DNA of 64,000 bases from Davidsoniella eucalypti (taxonomy: Eukaryota > Ascomycota > Sordariomycetes > Microascales > Ceratocystidaceae): assembly GCA_004009845.1 (NCBI GenBank), contig RMBW01000021.1, positions 124,001 through 188,000 of the forward strand, given 5' to 3'. The number at the start of each line of letters is the position of its first letter. The first letter of the stretch is position 1. Positions 61,501-64,000 of this stretch are shown in pieces. Both the position numbers and the translations under genes were made by a program. The notes beneath the pieces are model-generated. The model ran no database searches and was not told the origin of the DNA. It saw only the letters and a list, made by a program, of their open reading frames with translations.

Positions 61501-64000
61501 TCTGGTCGGCGACAGTCGCAGAGTTCCGGCGGCAAGAATAGGTAGTAGGGAACTTGTTCCTATTCTCTTTCCAGGCAGAACTAGGGCTCTTGCATCAAGA
61601 TTAGCTCAGCTCTTTTCAATAGTTCGCCATACTAGTAGCATGAAAATGTGTATCTTCTCAAGGAGTAGAGGAGTAGCTGAGCTTATGCAGTACTTTCGAC
61701 AATTGCAACTATAGAGTCTTGTTTATTCTTCCTTTTCTAGATATTCTCCGGGGGGCTAAAAGGATGGGTTAAAATTCGCCGGGTCCGAAGTTCACACAAC
61801 CATTGATACTATTTCCTCTTTGGCATGGAGACGGGGTTCGTGATTCTTCTACTAACCATCTATTGCCGGATCTAGAGGGGGGTGAAACCCTTCATGACAT
61901 CTTTTTCTTTGTTTTGATTTTGCATCAAAGGAAGGCAAAGCCTGCTTATATGTCTACCTATCAACCCTGCTTGCATATATGTAAGCATCTCGCATCCATA
62001 TATAGTATAGTATATGTATACAAAAAAAAAATGTTAAAAACAAAACCTAATTAAACGGCCACAACAACAGGCCATTCATATTCACCGCCATTTCAAGTAG
62101 TAGCCTAAGATATATGTATGTCGCCGATCTTCCCACAGCTCTGTATATCAAGAAAAGACGCCTGTGATAAGGCAATCTCATGTATGGTTAGAACCCAGTA
62201 AAGATCAAAAGATACGAACAGGACGACTAATCTCTCCATTGAGCCACTATATATCCATGGACTCGGGACTGTGAGAAACAGCGTCTATCACAGGCCGGAT
62301 TCGCAGTTTAGTACATGAGCCGAATAGTTTATATGCAATCTTGACAAGCATGATGACGTCCTGTGTCTGTTTAGTTCAGAGTCAGCTGATACAGTTCCTC
62401 CTCCCCTTTATCAGCTTCGTCTCAGTCACTGGCGAGACTTGCCATGGTGATGAAATGAGCACAATGATAAAAGCAATAGATAAATCACGTACTCTCATAT
62501 ACGCCCAGTTGTGGCTACAAATTAGCGATGCAAGATCATCTTAGCAACGTCCGGAAGGAAGCGCATAGAGCTCCGACTTAGCTCAAGCCTTCTCGATAAA
62601 CGGAGCATCACGGCAGAGTGTAAATCACATCCCAGTCTAGACTAGATATCTTCGGACGACGATCTTCTGCTTCGCTGTTCTTACACAGCAGAAAACTCAT
62701 AGCAACAGCAGAAGGTAAACAGTAGCATCGTCTTCCAAGCCCAATATGCTGAGATAAAAGCATCAACATGGGTCCCAGCTAGTCTTGGTTCGCTTCAAAC
62801 CTCCGATAATGGACGTAGTGCCGAGCAAACGACATGGGAGAGGAGGGGCTATCTAGTTCACGGTACTACAAAAAGTGGTATGAAAGGACCGTCTGCCGTC
62901 CCATTGCTGTAGCATTATGCTATTCTTCGGTCAAGAATTCTACTCTAGATGAAAATAATGAAAGCTTCAATGCTCGGACAAGACAAGACCTTCCTTCCTC
63001 TCAATGAACTATAATTCCTTCTATCTTGCATATTTATATGCTCGAGCCGAACTACTACGGATGTAAAATATGCTAGGCCAAGCCCTAGCAAGCCTCACTA
63101 TTCAATATTATGGCCTAAGGCGTTTACACCCAATGCAGTACAGATGAATACAGTAGAGTAGCATCTACTTGCACGGTCAAACTACAGCTTACGAAATAAC
63201 AAGAAATTTATTCTCTGCTAATATTACGATTCTGAAAAGGCTTTAACATATGGATTACATCGAAAGGAGCGAACATATCCGTGTAGTATCTGGTCACGCT
63301 GTGGGTTCTACTCACATTTATACATGGCGTAAGATAGTTGTATACCGATGGATAGTAGATAAACAAACCACATGGCATTCTGTACTACTAATAGTGCATC
63401 AAACAAAGAAGACATGTTCATGAAGAAGGGGACCATGTCCAAGGCCTAGATTCTTGTCCTCGCAAACCTAAACGGTAAATCTTTTTCCAATGATCAAAGT
63501 TGTTCCCGTGTCCAACACATGGAGTTATCATCACAAGACACGGAATGTAGAGTTTCTCCATGAAAAGACTGGAAAAACCTCTAGTCAGACTATTGTTTGA
63601 GATAGAAGAAAGAAAACAAAGACAACTCATCTAGCATTGTTTCCTCTACACTAATCTGCAACGGCTCAGATAGCTAACTCGAAAACAGAAGAAACGGTTC
63701 ATTAAAGACATCGCTTAAGATCGAAGCTATGTGATAGGCGTTCGGATTACACCACAGCAAGTCCTTGGCACTTCCACTCCTCATCACGGACTTTTATTCA
63801 CGCTGTGTTGCTCCTACTTTCTATCCTACGCCTCTACTTAGCCAGCAAGCTTGCCGTGATAGCCTCAGAATCTCGGAATCACTCTCCGAAGTTCCTTCAC
63901 CCAACGTTTATATGCACATGTCAGCTGGTATGCGTGTGTACAGATACTCATGAGCAAATACCAATATACTTATACACGGTATCTTTGTAACTTTCTAGCT
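55561..64000. other. 8.4 kb without a recognisable gene
   Basis: After the MOB2 3' UTR, no frame longer than about 100 codons and no recognisable domain or exon chain was found to the window end. Contents include a TA dinucleotide tract beside a small repeat copy (56659-56722) and many short AT-rich stretches. I could not see tRNA or other RNA genes. Composition resembles the 23-36 kb gap. Confidence 0.5.
56682..56722 (-). repeat. Second copy of the small retroposed sequence
   Basis: 41 bp matching the body of the insert at 34753-34793 at 39 of 41 positions, same strand. Here the A-tail side reads into TTTTGAAAATATATATATA (minus strand), with no perfect target duplication. An imperfect pair CCTGGTATA (56654-56662) and CCCGGTATA (56728-56736) flanks it. 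Confidence 0.7.

Overview
The window looks like nuclear DNA of a filamentous ascomycete (Pezizomycotina). The introns are short (mostly 58-111 bp), with GTANGT-type donors, CTAAC/CTGAC branch sites and YAG acceptors. The protein families also fit: a Zn2Cys6 regulator with a C6 binuclear cluster, a DUF1765 protein, a DUF3336/patatin protein, a pyridoxal-reductase-type aldo-keto reductase, fungal CYS3, RPF2, LEO1, MOB2 and a tubulin cofactor E. The species was not identified.

Layout, left to right. A methyltransferase (minus strand, cut by the window's left edge) is divergent from the tubulin-folding cofactor E gene (1.9-3.9 kb). A CCCH zinc-finger protein follows (4.5-6.7 kb). Next is a dispersed repeat with a small coiled-coil ORF (7.1-8.6 kb), then a pyridoxal reductase (9.2-10.3 kb) convergent with a membrane-anchored monothiol glutaredoxin (11.2-12.3 kb). 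A 6-kb gene-free stretch precedes the large DUF1765 gene (18.3-22.9 kb, minus). About 13 kb without a recognisable gene follows (23-36.3 kb). An F-box protein (36.3-38.2 kb) is convergent with cystathionine gamma-lyase (38.3-39.5 kb). A repeat-rich island with a second repeat copy, an inverted decayed copy and a broken gene occupies 41-43.1 kb. A compact block follows: Zn2Cys6 regulator (+), RPF2 (-), patatin-like protein (-), LEO1 (-) and MOB2 (+, divergent from LEO1), 44.5-55.6 kb. The last 8.4 kb has no recognisable gene.

The genes are mostly unrelated housekeeping functions: microtubule assembly, vitamin B6 and sulfur metabolism, redox in the secretory pathway, 60S ribosome assembly, Paf1-linked transcription and NDR-kinase signalling. 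I see no biosynthetic cluster or operon-like pathway. The main points of interest are the large gene-poor gaps, a two-copy repeat family with coding relics, a tiny retroposed insert with a perfect 13-bp target duplication, a patatin-family protein whose nucleophile motif lacks serine, and an unresolved frame change inside the DUF1765 gene. Exon boundaries were placed by hand from splice signals and frame continuity.
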